Assembly: GCA_020632975.1 (NCBI GenBank)
Contig: JACKEL010000005.1
Coordinates: forward strand, 248,001-312,000
Length of the DNA: 64,000 nt
From: Myxococcales bacterium
GTDB taxonomy: Bacteria; Myxococcota_C; UBA6777
Direction: 5' to 3'
In this document: one piece after another, positions 12,401 to 17,990 of the stretch
Layout: each line of letters begins with the position of its first letter
How positions within the stretch are numbered: position 1 is the stretch's first letter
Translations under genes and position numbers: made by a program
Notes under the pieces: generated by a model
The model's database searches: none
Seen by the model: the letters and a program-made list of their open reading frames with translations, nothing else
What the model was told of the DNA's origin: nothing

Positions 12401-14474
12401 GGTGGCTGACAGCTTCTTGCTTACCCAACACGGCTTGTTCTCCACACTCGACGGAAACCCCCTCTACATCGAGGCAGACTACGAATACGAAAACACAGAC
12501 GGTCAAAATGGCCTTACTGTGGGCGTACAAGTCAGCCAAGCGTTGTGGGACAAAATCAAAGTTGGATTTAGCTTTGTCCAAGAAAATCGCGCGGCAGGAA
12601 CCACTCCAGCGTACCAACTCTGGGGCTTTGACCTCACCGCACGATGGAACAAAAACACCTATCTCCAAGCAGAATACGCGCGCAGCATGTCGTTCGACTC
12701 GCAAAGCTTCTTTAGCGATGACGGTGGTTTGACCTTCCGCGCCTTGCAAGGATTCCATAACAACCAACAGTTCTCTGGGCTCCTTGGACAACAGCAAAGC
12801 ACCAGCGGTACACCCTTCGAAGGAAACGCCGTTGCGGTACGACTCAACTCTGATATCGGCGAGCTGACCAAGTGGAAAAACGTCGAGTTGATCACAAGTG
12901 CGTACTTCTCTCACCGCGATCGAGACTTCTTCGCATCAGGCCAAGCGCCCGAGCAAGGAACGACCAAGGGTGGGGCTGTTGCACGGCTCAAGCTCTTCAA
13001 AAAGCATCAGATCCAACTCAAGTACGATGGTGGAATCGGCCTACAGTTCGACCCAACCACCAACCAATCGTATGATTACATCAAACATCTCTTCAACTTG
13101 CAGTACGCCTTCTTTATCAACAAAAGTTGGGATGTCGTGGTCGAGTACAGCCACACCCAAGACTTCGACGGACTGCGTCGCCTTGAACTGTGGGGCAACT
13201 TCGTGACCCTCGGTGGTTCGTGGAAAGTCAACAAGTATGTGCAGCTCTTGCTACGTCAACAGATGGCCTTTGCGACCCAAACCATCGCGCCTTTGACGGT
13301 CATGGATCACTTTGCAACGACGTTGGGTGTAAATCTCAAACTCTTCGACACAGACACTTACGCGACAGTCGCAGGGACGCTGCGTTGGAGTGGAAACCAC
13401 TCCGCACAAATCGGCCTCAAGACCAAGCTCAACGAAACATCCTCTGCCTATATCCGAGAAGAGTTGACGTACCAACAGTTTAGCACGGGCCTCGTCAACA
13501 CAGTCGTGGTGGGTGCGGAGCAAAAGATCAGTCGAAACGCTCGGGTGTACGGGGAATACCAACTTGACAGTGGTGTTTCCAACCAAAACTCACGCGCCGT
13601 CGTTGGTCTCAACCATGTCTTCGAGTTCTTCAAAGGCGTGTTTTTGGGAGCAGGCTTTGAACGTGCGATGTTCCTCGATCCACGAGCAGGCGCAAGCGGC
13701 CGAACTGTGGGACGTTTGACCTTCCAACTCACACGTTGGAAAAACATCAAAGCATCTGGTCGCTACGAACTGCGTTATGACGAAAACAACCCCGCGTTGA
13801 ACACAGGCGACAAGATCCAGTTTGTTACCCTCAACAACGTGACTTGGCAGTTCACACAAGACGTTGCTTTCTTGGTCCGCCTCAACTACGCACTCACCCA
13901 CAACTTCTCCTTGGACAACGGAGCAGGCGGAACAGAGGGCGAATTGTTGGAGTTCAGTGCGGGTCTTGCGTATCGTCCAGTGCGTTTCGACTGGGTAAGC
14001 GTCTTGCTCAAGTACACCTTGCGCCAAGAACAACGCCCCCTTGGTTTGACAGGCACGGGTGAAAACCAACGTTCCACAACAGAGGTCTTCTCGCTTGTTC
14101 CCATCTTCGAACTGCCCTTCCGTTTGCAGATCGTGGAGCAATTCAACGTGAAGTTCCGCCGCGAAGAGGTCGCAGGACTCCAACCCGCTTCAACCGCGAC
14201 GATCCTCTGGATCAACCGACTCAACTTCCACTTGATCAACAAACTGGATATCGGTGTGGAGTACCGTCTCATGTGGCAGTGGCAAGGTTCGGGCGGCGAA
14301 GCGCTTCGTCAGTCCACCTTCGACCACGGTTTCTTGCTCGAAGCTGCTTACAACATCCACCGTTTTGCTTATGTGGGCGTTGGTTACAACTTCACGCGCT
14401 TCTCGGATAACCTCTTCCTAGACGATACGCGCGATTACAGCGGCTTCTTCATTCGTGCGGTAGGTAAGTTCTGA
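417..14474 (+). CDS. Giant DUF11-repeat surface protein with OmpA-like domain and C-terminal outer-membrane beta-barrel
   Basis: About 4,685 residues. A signal peptide ends at ...SSPAHA|G (codon at 546). A unique N-terminal region is followed by about 16 tandem DUF11 repeats (about 1512-8262), each opening with a version of TKxVxDxNGGxxxPGDxLTYTI. Then come an SdrD/Cna-B-like domain (about 8281-8560), a short Cys-containing insert (CRRDSDC...), a 17th DUF11 unit (about 9080-9520), a second SdrD-B-like domain (about 9532-9815), an OmpA-like peptidoglycan-binding domain (about 10370-10710), a Lys/Pro/Ala linker with PKKVA repeats, an Ig-like module (about 11400-11640) and a long amphipathic-strand region ending in Phe, typical of an outer-membrane barrel. 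Inference: the barrel anchors the protein, the OmpA-like domain holds peptidoglycan and the DUF11 array is displayed. I chose ATG 417 because GGTGGG lies in front of it; a TTG at 390 and an ATG at 480 are alternatives. The TraX-like gene follows after 5 bases. Confidence 0.85.
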   Translation: MDSLTKKAMSLMATATWRQHTMARFAWWLLTCLMIFHSSPAHAGVQGQPPAILATYKLFGSAAVTGNTMMSASPPGNVNDILLPQNSAQISGIPFDGEVEAAYLWWTGTVNGTADTSVDFTLPNGSRVPVSSTTCQTVSRVLGNLDFFYCRAEITSVVKQLGTGNSLNGNYTVSGLNALPGDCNTNQFCQANYAAWSMAVVWKSPTTTVRRDIVLYDGFLMMDEEQNPPSSGITNFRITGFRVGDPPEGTFTFFGLEGDQFLGSPPEASTNGDFISFRSQSATQSTKLESSTPYNPPGNVWNSTLALGVDLDTFEIGRRGQNLLKPGDTFADLSLGTGDGIACPGGACGDGELVFLGFIVLSIDTLTPNFRNTRTRKRVDRGNAGVGDILTYTIDIVNTGSLAAQNTIVRDAIPANTTYIPGSTRVDGQPRPDVGGTSPLVNGLNLGTINFQGDNDREITFQVRITGTPANRQIENFFTVQSDEVGPTQSNTAITTIQAPQLGQLTKRFENLTRPGASDVRPGEQLRYTIVGQNSGSATASGIQYVDNLPPFVKLDANSVIPPAGTNPADNRSSATGGTNGTGLIDIRNITIPANFTAEIRYTVTVFTEAEFNTAGIAIDKIHGTRLSNQGEARQSLAGITLKTDDPNTPPRNDPTVVIINYKPDFSSSTKTVTDDNGGRPEPSDVLTYTVTLRNTGSRNTTVRWEDNLPKGVTNYQQVTMPAGSQPQFQAAPAGANQTGLLTVRNIALNVGATAQIVFRVTIDPNIANGETIANVGDVIDEKDNSRQTLSSQSLTVIAGPELSRSTKAVVDTNGGQVEPGDTLTYTITLRNTGNRPATNVVVTDAIDTNLDNIVPANGGSFAGNTITWNNTSTPALASIAPNATVILTFTARIKAGTADGTVIPNQGTIQAPNLGGIQRTDDPSTPVLGDATVIRVVAKPNLVATKTVTDNNGGQPAPGDILTYTITLRNTGSSPATDVVVGDTIDTNLINVTPAQGGTLTGGAIVWNKTTTPTLGSIASNATVTLTFTAQIRTPLPNGTVINNQARVTGGNFTDLLSDDPTTPTPNDPTRVTVQSQAVATFTKEVRDTNGGDVVPGDILIYTLTLRVAGSSPYRNVVITDAVPAQLTQIQPGNGGTLAGNTITWNPTNTPALANLNPNDEIRLTFTARVQANLPDGTVIANQASVNATGIPAQNSDDPSTPTPADPTRITVRSRPDLTTSTKEVRDVNGGQLLPGETVSYTIAVKNTGNVAATNVVITDVVDANLENIVPANGGVLAGNTITWNLPSVINGAEVRLTFTARVKSPIPDKTKISNQANIRADNATATVTDDPNTPAADDPTVIEVTSGPSFANTTKEVTDNNGGQVEPGDTLTYTITVRNNGTSAGTNVVVRDTIDTAKINQITPGQGGVFAGGVVTWNAASTPALASIPVGGSVTLTFTAVVLSNVPNGTIIENQAFVTATGITTPEPSDDPRTADDNDSTKVTVVAGPTLTDSTKTVRDNNGGTPEPGDFLTYTLTIRNTGKGAALNVVVRDPVDVNNLLNIIPSQGGVLNGGTINWDGNTTAGLRNIAPGGSVTLSFTAQIAQGVPSGTRILNQATMTAQGLASPTPTDDPNTPTLDDPTAIVVGGQPILTATKTAQDTNGGDPAPGDSITYTITVRNTGTQAATNVVVNDPVDTNTLENIVPANGGVFDANTGRILWTIPTIPASGTRQVTFTARIKAGLADNTRISNQAQVSADQVATPIQTDDPNTPASNDPTILIVRSTTRLTFTKDALDVNGGSYRPGDIVRYTINLSNTGTSNVDQVTVTDVVDANLEIVRALNNGQVTGNTITWSPAQVPALAQLKPGDQTQVVFEARIRAGVPDGTRIPNQARANNNNGTLSLLSDDRNTPAPNDPTIILVAFPDISASTKEVRDVNGGTAEPGDDLEYTIRVRNTSNTPVTNVVVTDPIDGNLDNIRPGNGGTLAGNIITWNSTTTPALARINAQSEVLLTVRARVRAGTNDGTVISNQATIRSTETTSDVLTDDPNTPAVDDPTRITIQSAPNLSSFTKSVSGTTNGVASPGAQLTYTITVQNTGSQAANSVDVRDPVPAGLINIIPGQGGTVVNGEIAWNLPSIGPGQTRQLTFTATVDPNTANGTNIDNQARVTSREISTPQLSDDPATPTPRDPTRVTVQASALLVATKTVRDENGGQVEVNDVLTYTITVRNRGSLNAQQLQLIDATPANTTYIAGSTRLNSQQVPDDGVNNPLAAGILIQSARSGTQPGVLLPDDGAPPNDEAATITFQVRVNQGTANGTIISNQGRLSGINVPPLRTDNPDTPVANDSTDVVVGGGPNLTATLKSVRIAEDSGTPNVADVNDVLEYTILIRNTGNAPATTLRFEDEIPENTLYIGSSITLNGQAQTDAADNDSGDFRSGVGARGTVFVNIASLAASQQARITFRVRITGGTRISNQGFVQAANFPREGTDADDNDSNGDQPTIIPVGTQSLLTGIKEVVDLNGGEANPGDILEYRITVRNSGQVELSGIEVRDVVPANTTYRNNSAQGPGTNTFDANSRTVIFSGITLAPNQTALLIFQVLISANAAAGTVIRNKATLTAQPNISEETNEVQTTIQSGGGTASIQGLIYQEIGTNNTYDANTDEILGGFQVRAYRSDNLQTPVRSATADDQGNYRLANLPNSTYKIRVYSEKNVQFEEFDVDLSSGGNITRNLEVSPTGRVYQSDNGNYIEDARVFIVYNDLGNTICRRDSDCGASGLCIRDKAGDREGRCGQQVSANDLPENQQGQPTNRRGMYKFSPPISTERSYRIAVRSPIPTLVFPSSRVAPEAGIASFATFTDAGKIIAQDRPNPGNTNQPKTYFTRFSVTKANEVIQNNHLPLDSFDSLIILSKTASLKVATIGDIITYTIKVENRSPVDLNYDPNKKTGGIYISDVLPAGFNLLPLSPRVKRSDGREILAEANTSRKNGQSITPTRLMKFGPYDLPGLTDITLRYQVAVSRGLPVGSYVNIAYVQNEAGGSISEQARAVVQITHDPIFDQGTVLGKVFCDKNGNRWQNVDDIGIGGVRIYLDNGHYAETDETGKFHIQAIDPGNHMLKLDVQTLPPGSKMIDTPDRIFYISRGLFRKINFAVKCNNVTANVQKVFLRKKIIPKPKPKPIRLSGSVYGPRLEINGKPRPLPVVDMALTADKDHVPNFESEQGIDLELRGKRLAKSVAFHLRIAEGARPERWRLDIYEKGQGKKMGLLLRTMKGVGTPPTTLEWKGDSNAGVFVLRERKLYMAQFKLITLDDTISQSPPRIFGVNVTKRPRKVLFNQRFPATWMGRRGIRVRGRLRSRLRRRAFRKKLQKLMEQKGTRLEVHVHHDNGIPRQRALFLTVRRAVAIERYLQQLLKIPASRVVSRGFGSSRPLLPNISRRNKRRNLRIDIRVTEEQTSAGNAIPGLSYDPLVQVEQLSIPINTSGKFEHVLKPPFIKELRLQITTPRGSRVDLPVVIIKKKTKIPGDKKPKNSKPLKGKKDPLAWFKKRDVVSKRKSLILHPSQIFNKKRFLLEFQDPNRNSLLSNNDQPTFRLYLSANKVERLSTSSEDNENGRRGKTLRVAQADPKAKVVEPKKVAPKKVAPKKVAPKTSAKTTKASAKAKKPKGPKKPKTKLVEIPLDQAKDVAASKLRVTLPPQGSVIHTENFLLTGYTEPGNKVFANGQEAKVSEKGAFKVKVKLKHGQQKLQIYAEDKEGNRGEINWPVKVDLNRLFMLALADLTFGTQNTQLEGLESIASFQGSGVMIHGRAVFYAKGQIQGKHLLSAVFKNIKYTAYVETPKRREVLEFYQQLIDPDRYYPVYGDSGKQVQDVQTRGWGFKVGDQAYRMPLYVMVQADRSRLVAGNFRTKLRGIEIIRYDRTVHGVDIDFRKRFAKHFDTRARVFVSDGQQQQLKAHIQMRGTGGSLYYLPHQNVLEGSEQIRLTIRDKDSGIILQQIPLTRYEDYNVQYFEGRIFFKHPVSSVADSFLLTQHGLFSTLDGNPLYIEADYEYENTDGQNGLTVGVQVSQALWDKIKVGFSFVQENRAAGTTPAYQLWGFDLTARWNKNTYLQAEYARSMSFDSQSFFSDDGGLTFRALQGFHNNQQFSGLLGQQQSTSGTPFEGNAVAVRLNSDIGELTKWKNVELITSAYFSHRDRDFFASGQAPEQGTTKGGAVARLKLFKKHQIQLKYDGGIGLQFDPTTNQSYDYIKHLFNLQYAFFINKSWDVVVEYSHTQDFDGLRRLELWGNFVTLGGSWKVNKYVQLLLRQQMAFATQTIAPLTVMDHFATTLGVNLKLFDTDTYATVAGTLRWSGNHSAQIGLKTKLNETSSAYIREELTYQQFSTGLVNTVVVGAEQKISRNARVYGEYQLDSGVSNQNSRAVVGLNHVFEFFKGVFLGAGFERAMFLDPRAGASGRTVGRLTFQLTRWKNIKASGRYELRYDENNPALNTGDKIQFVTLNNVTWQFTQDVAFLVRLNYALTHNFSLDNGAGGTEGELLEFSAGLAYRPVRFDWVSVLLKYTLRQEQRPLGLTGTGENQRSTTEVFSLVPIFELPFRLQIVEQFNVKFRREEVAGLQPASTATILWINRLNFHLINKLDIGVEYRLMWQWQGSGGEALRQSTFDHGFLLEAAYNIHRFAYVGVGYNFTRFSDNLFLDDTRDYSGFFIRAVGKF
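1512..8262 (+). repeat. Tandem array of about 16 DUF11-coding repeats
   Basis: Repeat openings recur about every 415 bases; the motif lies near 2420, 2833, 3252, 3665 and 4082, which gives units of about 138 residues. Each unit has the consensus TK-V-D-NGG-PGD-LTYTI-RNTG near its start, a middle NGGxxxGxxITWN motif and a closing DDPxTPxxxDPT motif. The best-matched units are in the middle; the first two and last three have diverged. Nucleotide similarity between neighbours is high enough that unit gain or loss by recombination is plausible, and assemblies could collapse here. Confidence 0.85.
11238..11282 (+). repeat. Three perfect 15-base tandem repeats in the giant gene
   Basis: CCCAAAAAAGTGGCG occurs three times in a row and encodes PKKVA repeated. 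It lies in the Lys/Pro-rich linker after the OmpA-like domain. Each copy holds a run of six A, so slippage of whole units would keep the reading frame. Confidence 0.9.
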
Positions 14475-14479
14475 TCCCC

Positions 14480-15283
14480 ATGACATCCCCCCCTTCATCT
14501 TTTCAGTCTCCCCCACAAACGCCCATCCCTTCGAGTCCTTTGGTCCTTACCGAAGGATCTCTCGATGCCCTCAAGCTTTTGGCTTTGTTGTTGATGACCC
14601 TCGATCACACCAACCAATCCATCCTTGGGGGACATTACGACATCCTTACAAACTTGGGACGGGCGGCGTATCCGCTGTTTTGCTTTGCGATGGCGTGCAA
14701 CCTTCTGCGTAATGCCCCGTTGGATCGGTACATTACACGAATGGTTGCGTTTGCTTTGTTGAGCCAGCCCTTTTACATCTTGGCCTTTGACGAGTCCAAG
14801 CTAAATGTCCTTTTTGTTCTGTGCCTCGCAGCGTTGGTTTCGCGGTGGCTTCTTGAACAATCTCCCCGCACCCAACACATCGTCTTTGCGCTTTCCCTGC
14901 TGGGTTTCTTTCTCAAAGATCCCGTCGAATACGATGTGTTGGGGTTGGTGTACCCTGCAGCGATCACACTGGGTCTTCAAGGCCACAAAAGAGGCTGGTT
15001 CTGGTGTGTATTGTTGAGCCCCCTGCTCAACATGGACTTGGATCGTGTCGTCGAACACAACGGTGGTTCGTGGGATATCGCCTTTCAACCGAAAGAGTTT
15101 CTATGGGTCACTGCCGCTGTTTTGTTGTTGCCTGTTGCGGTGCATTGGCTTTGCAAACAGCTTCGCACCCCACGCTTCCTGCCAAAGTACCTTTTTTATG
15201 TCTATTATCCCCTTCACCTCGGCATCTTGGCGTTATGGCGCCTCCTCTTTGTCCAGTCCCCGTGGGATATATTCTCCCTCTAA
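14480..15283 (+). CDS. TraX-like integral membrane protein
   Basis: 267 residues with about eight hydrophobic segments after a Pro/Ser-rich cytoplasmic start. The motif LKLLALLLMTLDHTNQ near residue 32, GRAAYPLFCFAMA and a final YVYYPLHLGILAL match the TraX family (first known for F-pilin acetylation on plasmids). Chromosomal relatives are mostly of unknown substrate and are thought to be membrane acyltransferases. The start codon is only 5 bases after the stop of the giant surface-protein gene, so the two are probably co-transcribed and this protein may modify an envelope component. That link is inference. The 3' end converges on the next gene with 19 bases between. Confidence 0.75.
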   Translation: MTSPPSSFQSPPQTPIPSSPLVLTEGSLDALKLLALLLMTLDHTNQSILGGHYDILTNLGRAAYPLFCFAMACNLLRNAPLDRYITRMVAFALLSQPFYILAFDESKLNVLFVLCLAALVSRWLLEQSPRTQHIVFALSLLGFFLKDPVEYDVLGLVYPAAITLGLQGHKRGWFWCVLLSPLLNMDLDRVVEHNGGSWDIAFQPKEFLWVTAAVLLLPVAVHWLCKQLRTPRFLPKYLFYVYYPLHLGILALWRLLFVQSPWDIFSL

Positions 15284-15302
15284 TCCCCACCCCTCCGCCC
15301 AC

Positions 15303-16475
15303 TCAACGAACGTGTTTTGCAGCCACGGTGCGCAAGAGCGCAGCACTTTTGTGTGCCGCCAAAGCTTTCCAGCCACCGCCTGCGCGTGAGACCAAAAGAA
15401 ACAACTGTTCGGCATCATAGGACTTCCCACGCTCTCGATAACTCACGGGTAGAATCCAAGCCTTTCCTCCAGCAGCAGCTTGCGCAGCCCCAAAGGAAGG
15501 GATGATCTGGTAACGATACGCTTTGCAAGTGCGGTAGATCGCCTTCCCCGCATAATAACCGTATCCAGAAAGCGAGACTTGGTACCCTGCAGGATGCCAA
15601 TTAGCCTGAAAGCGCGCAACATCCGCATTTTTTGCAGCCATCGAAAGCCGTGCAATCAAAGCTCGCAAGACTCCTTTGGTCCCACCATCCAAGCCCAGAC
15701 CTCGGCCAGAAGCAACCTGACGAGCCATGGATTTTTTGTGATGACGATGAGTGTGAGGCACACGAGGCACAGGGTTCTCGTATTTCTTAGAAAGACGACG
15801 CTTGCGGCGGCTTCGTCTGACGATTTCTTTTGTCAGTCCTTCTCGATAACACTTCTTAGCCCGAGAAGAATTACACTCATCCATCAAGCGACATCCTCGA
15901 CACCCCCCAACACCCGGGCCACAGCGACCACGAAAGATCGGTTGAAACTGCGATTCCTTCTTGCATTGGACAAGAACAGCATCTCGGCAACTGAAAAAAG
16001 TGAAAGCCTTTGCTTTTCCTGAAACAATTGCGCGACCACAATGGCGATTGCGTCTCCCGCTCTTGGCGCGCTTTTGACAGCGAGCATTCATCGTGGCACC
16101 ACTCGCCCCATAACGCGGAGCGCCGTAACCACCGCACTTTACGATCTGCGAAGCCCCCACACGAAAGTCCGGACAAACCCCTGGACGATCACGCCAACAA
16201 CAGATACTTGCCCGCTTGAACAATCGACAACCACAAGACTGTTGCACCACGAGATCATAATCCCAACACGTCCCGACAACCCCGCGATAACGACGCCCCT
16301 GCAAACTGCGCGTGAGGCGTTCACCTCCTCGCGCTTTGCAACGCAGCACGGTTTCATGGGCACCTTTTTTCCACAATTGCATACAACGGCTTTCTGAAGG
16401 TTGCGCTGAGGCTTCCCCAACACATAAAAGCCAAAGAGGCACAATCACCACCATCAAACACACGGAACGCAACAT
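15303..16475 (-). CDS. Secreted Cys-rich protein of unknown function
   Basis: 390 residues from ATG 16475, chosen because AAGGAGG lies 7 bases upstream and the first 24 residues form a clean signal peptide ending ASAQ. The middle (about residues 30-230) holds many cysteines, including CGC, CC and CRGC clusters, probably disulfide-bonded in the periplasm or outside. A very basic stretch (RRSRRKRRLSKK) follows, then a compact C-terminal domain of about 110 residues (AAKNADVARFQANWHP...) that looks like a small alpha+beta fold, possibly NTF2-like. I recognise no named family. Confidence 0.7.
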   Translation of the reverse strand: MLRSVCLMVVIVPLWLLCVGEASAQPSESRCMQLWKKGAHETVLRCKARGGERLTRSLQGRRYRGVVGTCWDYDLVVQQSCGCRLFKRASICCWRDRPGVCPDFRVGASQIVKCGGYGAPRYGASGATMNARCQKRAKSGRRNRHCGRAIVSGKAKAFTFFSCRDAVLVQCKKESQFQPIFRGRCGPGVGGCRGCRLMDECNSSRAKKCYREGLTKEIVRRSRRKRRLSKKYENPVPRVPHTHRHHKKSMARQVASGRGLGLDGGTKGVLRALIARLSMAAKNADVARFQANWHPAGYQVSLSGYGYYAGKAIYRTCKAYRYQIIPSFGAAQAAAGGKAWILPVSYRERGKSYDAEQLFLLVSRAGGGWKALAAHKSAALLRTVAAKHVR

Positions 16476-16639
16476 GCTTTTCCCTCCTTGAAAAGTGAAG
16501 TTATCCCTACATTCCCGAGATTTGATTACACGAAGGCACTTGCTCTCCAAAGCAGAGAGCAGCAACGTGTACACTGAAACTCGTTTTGTAGTGCGGTGCC
16601 AGAGGTATAGCATCTCCCTACCTTGTGGAGCAAATCTTG

Positions 16640-17479
16640 ATGGAACAAGAACACACGCAAAGCCCGACGTCTCAGGAAGAATGGGAAACCCAAGTCGCCC
16701 TTTTGCTCAAAAAAAAAGAGCACCTTCGACCTGAAGTGCTCTCCTACCATCTTCAACGTGCTTTGCATTATCTGCCTTGGCTTTTGCAGCAAAGCGAAAA
16801 ACGCGTATGGTTCGCGGGTTACGGGCTTTCTCTCGCTCCGCTTCTTTTTGCGAGTTATGGTTGTTCGGTGTGGGCCACGGAGATATCGCCCAGTGCAGTG
16901 CGTATGCTCGCAAGATTACAAACGCCGCGTTGGACACGACTTGTCCCTCAACTCACGGCACTTCTCAAAGCATCCGACCTACCGCCTCCGCCCCACCCAC
17001 CTTTGATGCTTTATCCCCAACACCAAGACTTTTGTCTGCAAGCCCCCGAAGAAGAGTTTGATCTGTTGCTCAACTTTCGCGCTTTTCAGTGTTTGTCTTC
17101 CAACCAACAACGAGAAGCGGCACAGATCTTTTTCGATGCGCTGCGTTTGGGTGGGCTGGCGATCTTTGAAGCGCACAACCTCTCCCCTACAGAACGACTC
17201 CAGCTCGAAAACTTGCTAGAAGATATCGGATTTGTGATGCCATTCAACCAAGCAGAACGCTGGTATCAAGAAGAGCGCCAGAAGATCGGCGAAGCGGTGA
17301 GTATTTTTCGGGGGATGACATTCTCTACAGAAGAAACCTATCCGCAGGACGCGGAACAAGAGCGCTCCCTCAAACTACGCGAGGACTACACCAAGCGCAT
17401 CCGTGAGGCCCAAAAGAGTACATCAGGCACGCAACGACGGGCTCGTTTCGCGCGGGTGATCTATCTTCGGGAAGTCTGA
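16640..17479 (+). CDS. Putative class I SAM-dependent methyltransferase-like protein
   Basis: 279 residues from ATG 16640 (TGGAG lies 9 bases upstream; a GTG at 16625 is an in-frame alternative). The segment VWFAGYGLSLAPLLFASYG, followed by CSVWATEIS, has the strand-loop-helix-strand shape of motif I/II of a Rossmann methyltransferase, with a late acidic residue where SAM ribose is bound. The Gly-rich loop is degenerate (GYGLS instead of GxGxG). EEFDLLLNFRAFQCL and LRLGGLAIFEAHNL fit motifs IV and V. The substrate cannot be told. It may be catalytically weak or inactive. Confidence 0.5.
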   Translation: MEQEHTQSPTSQEEWETQVALLLKKKEHLRPEVLSYHLQRALHYLPWLLQQSEKRVWFAGYGLSLAPLLFASYGCSVWATEISPSAVRMLARLQTPRWTRLVPQLTALLKASDLPPPPHPPLMLYPQHQDFCLQAPEEEFDLLLNFRAFQCLSSNQQREAAQIFFDALRLGGLAIFEAHNLSPTERLQLENLLEDIGFVMPFNQAERWYQEERQKIGEAVSIFRGMTFSTEETYPQDAEQERSLKLREDYTKRIREAQKSTSGTQRRARFARVIYLREV

Positions 17480-17519
17480 TTTCTTTGTAAGAAATATTGT
17501 AATGAAAAGCGTATATAAA

Positions 17520-17552
17520 AAAGAAGCCATCCGAGGGTCGGATGGCTTCTTT
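17520..17552 (-). terminator. Rho-independent terminator of the tRNA operon
   Basis: A perfect 15-base inverted repeat (17520-17534 and 17538-17552) has a GGG loop. Read on the minus strand it is followed by a run of T (complement of the A-run ending at 17520), as expected for termination of the tRNA-Lys/tRNA-Glu transcript. On the plus strand the hairpin runs into ten G, so it is a poorer terminator for the methyltransferase-like gene. Confidence 0.85.
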
Positions 17553-17629
17553 GGGGGGGGGGACTCTGCAAATATGTTTCGAGGAGAATTGTTTGTCAAG
17601 CTTTTTGTGATTGACAAAGCTCCTCTGAT

Positions 17630-17702
<73 letters not shown>

Positions 17703-17709
17703 GGTGGAG

Positions 17710-17782
17710 TGAGTCGGCTGGGACTCGAACCCAGGACCACCGGATTAAAAGTCCGATGCTCTACCAACTGAGCTACCGACTC
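17710..17782 (-). tRNA. tRNA-Lys (UUU)
   Basis: A 73-base cloverleaf on the minus strand: acceptor GAGTCGG pairs with CCGACTC, discriminator A. The D-arm is GCTCAGTTGGTAGAGC, the anticodon loop CTTTTAA (anticodon TTT) and the T-arm GGTTCGAGTCC. No CCA is encoded. It is the first gene of a two-tRNA operon. Confidence 0.95.
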
Positions 17783-17823
17783 AGCTTCCCGGCGAAGCAG
17801 TTGCCTCGCCTCAACGGTTGTGG

Positions 17824-17852
17824 AATATAGCGGGTGACCCCTGATCCGTCAA
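17824..17852 (-). promoter_or_regulatory. Sigma70 promoter of the tRNA-Lys/tRNA-Glu operon
   Basis: On the minus strand TTGACG (17852-17847) and TATATT (17829-17824) are separated by 17 bases, close to the best vegetative consensus. Transcription would start about 35 bases before tRNA-Lys. Confidence 0.85.
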
Positions 17853-17990
17853 GCAAAAAGATTGGAGCCTAGAATCTTTTTTCCTAAGCATCCCTTTTTG
17901 AAGAACAAACCGTGATGCTTCACTCCGCCATATCTGCCTGTTCCCTACGGGGGACCTCCTTCAGGGGTTCGGAAAAACGCGGTACCTTTT

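Noticed and set aside
17553..17562. G-run as a phase-variable switch
   Set aside because: No gene or promoter spacer crosses it, so slippage would have no evident effect.
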